NCBI RefSeq assembly: GCF_014202425.1
Contig: NZ_JACHGT010000012.1
Coordinates: 248,131 to 288,009, forward strand
Direction of reading: 5' to 3'
From: Phytomonospora endophytica
Lineage (GTDB): Bacteria; Actinomycetota; Actinomycetes; Mycobacteriales; Micromonosporaceae
DNA: 39,879 bases
A program made the position numbers and the translations under genes. Of this stretch, positions 39,597-39,879 are shown piece after piece (positions within the stretch are counted from its first letter, which is position 1; the number at the start of each line of letters is the position of its first letter). Below the pieces are notes generated by a model that had not been told where the DNA came from, made no database searches, and was given only the letters and a program-made list of their open reading frames with translations.

Positions 39597-39879
39597 CGGT
39601 GTCGTGGGGGGCGGGGCAAGGGTGATCAAATCCCTGAAACAGGGGCGGGGCCGTGCTCACGTTGCAGTTCCGGCGGGATGAGTACCTGAGGGAGAAGCCG
39701 ATGCTCGCCGACGCGGTCCTGGTCGCTGGGGAAAGATGGCGGCGCGCGCGATCACCGCACCCCAAGGCGATGTGCTCTCCCACCAGGTCGCGCGCAGCGC
39801 GACACACCCCCCACCACTACTTACCTGTGTCTCCGTCGCTTCGGCCAGGGATTGGTGCAACACGAAGGTTCTGGGGCTG

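Noticed and set aside
39657-39863. 68-codon minus-strand frame near the window end
   Set aside because: Low-complexity composition, no ribosome site and no recognisable family; too weak to call.

Overview
This window is a high-GC stretch of an actinobacterial chromosome. Codon third positions are strongly G/C and GTG/TTG starts are frequent. It has many MarR/TetR regulators and ECF sigma factors, a WXG100/YbaB-type ESX secretion cassette, and a mycothiol S-conjugate amidase (mca), an enzyme found only in mycothiol-making actinomycetes. I cannot fix the genus. There are no tRNA or rRNA genes, no CRISPR array and no insertion sequences. 39 protein genes are supported.

Layout. 1-285: no gene, but a series of short hairpin-forming repeats. 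286-8268: a membrane-anchored Hsp70-like ATPase, a class I Fe-S fumarase, a SigE-family sigma factor with its membrane-bound partner, a small unknown gene, two divergent MarR genes, and a class II fumarase (fumC). 8296-11559 (minus strand): a tightly overlapping seven-gene type VII secretion cassette with YbaB, WXG100, a WXG-like membrane carrier, an HNH-like nuclease toxin, two candidate immunity or accessory proteins and a cysteine-less thioredoxin-fold protein. 11661-13664 (minus): an ECF42 sigma operon with YCII/DGPF and DUF1579 proteins. 13922-18345 (plus): a small trypsin-co-occurring protein followed by a 1363-residue chain that joins a trypsin-like protease, a CHAT (caspase-like) protease, a STAND NTPase and TPR repeats. 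This is the strongest candidate for an immunity or programmed-death system.

18314-24188: a small membrane protein and a TetR regulator sharing a large palindromic operator, a LuxR-type (LAL) ATPase regulator, an NTF2-like protein and a Tat-type multicopper oxidase. 24262-29661: an FAD monooxygenase with a MarR regulator, a beta-lactamase-fold hydrolase, an amidohydrolase and mca, most with well-formed inverted-repeat operators. 29753-33232: an OafA-type acyltransferase with an SGNH domain and a beta-propeller lipoprotein. 33361-39582: a short-chain reductase behind a MerR-type promoter, an eroded ECF sigma factor, a TetR regulator with an FAD monooxygenase, a divergent alpha/beta hydrolase, a secreted trypsin-like protease and a nitroreductase. 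39583-39879: no gene recognised.

Most genes outside the secretion cassette and the CHAT/STAND system are ordinary actinobacterial accessory metabolism and regulation. Several regulatory palindromes are exceptionally clean and are listed as separate features.
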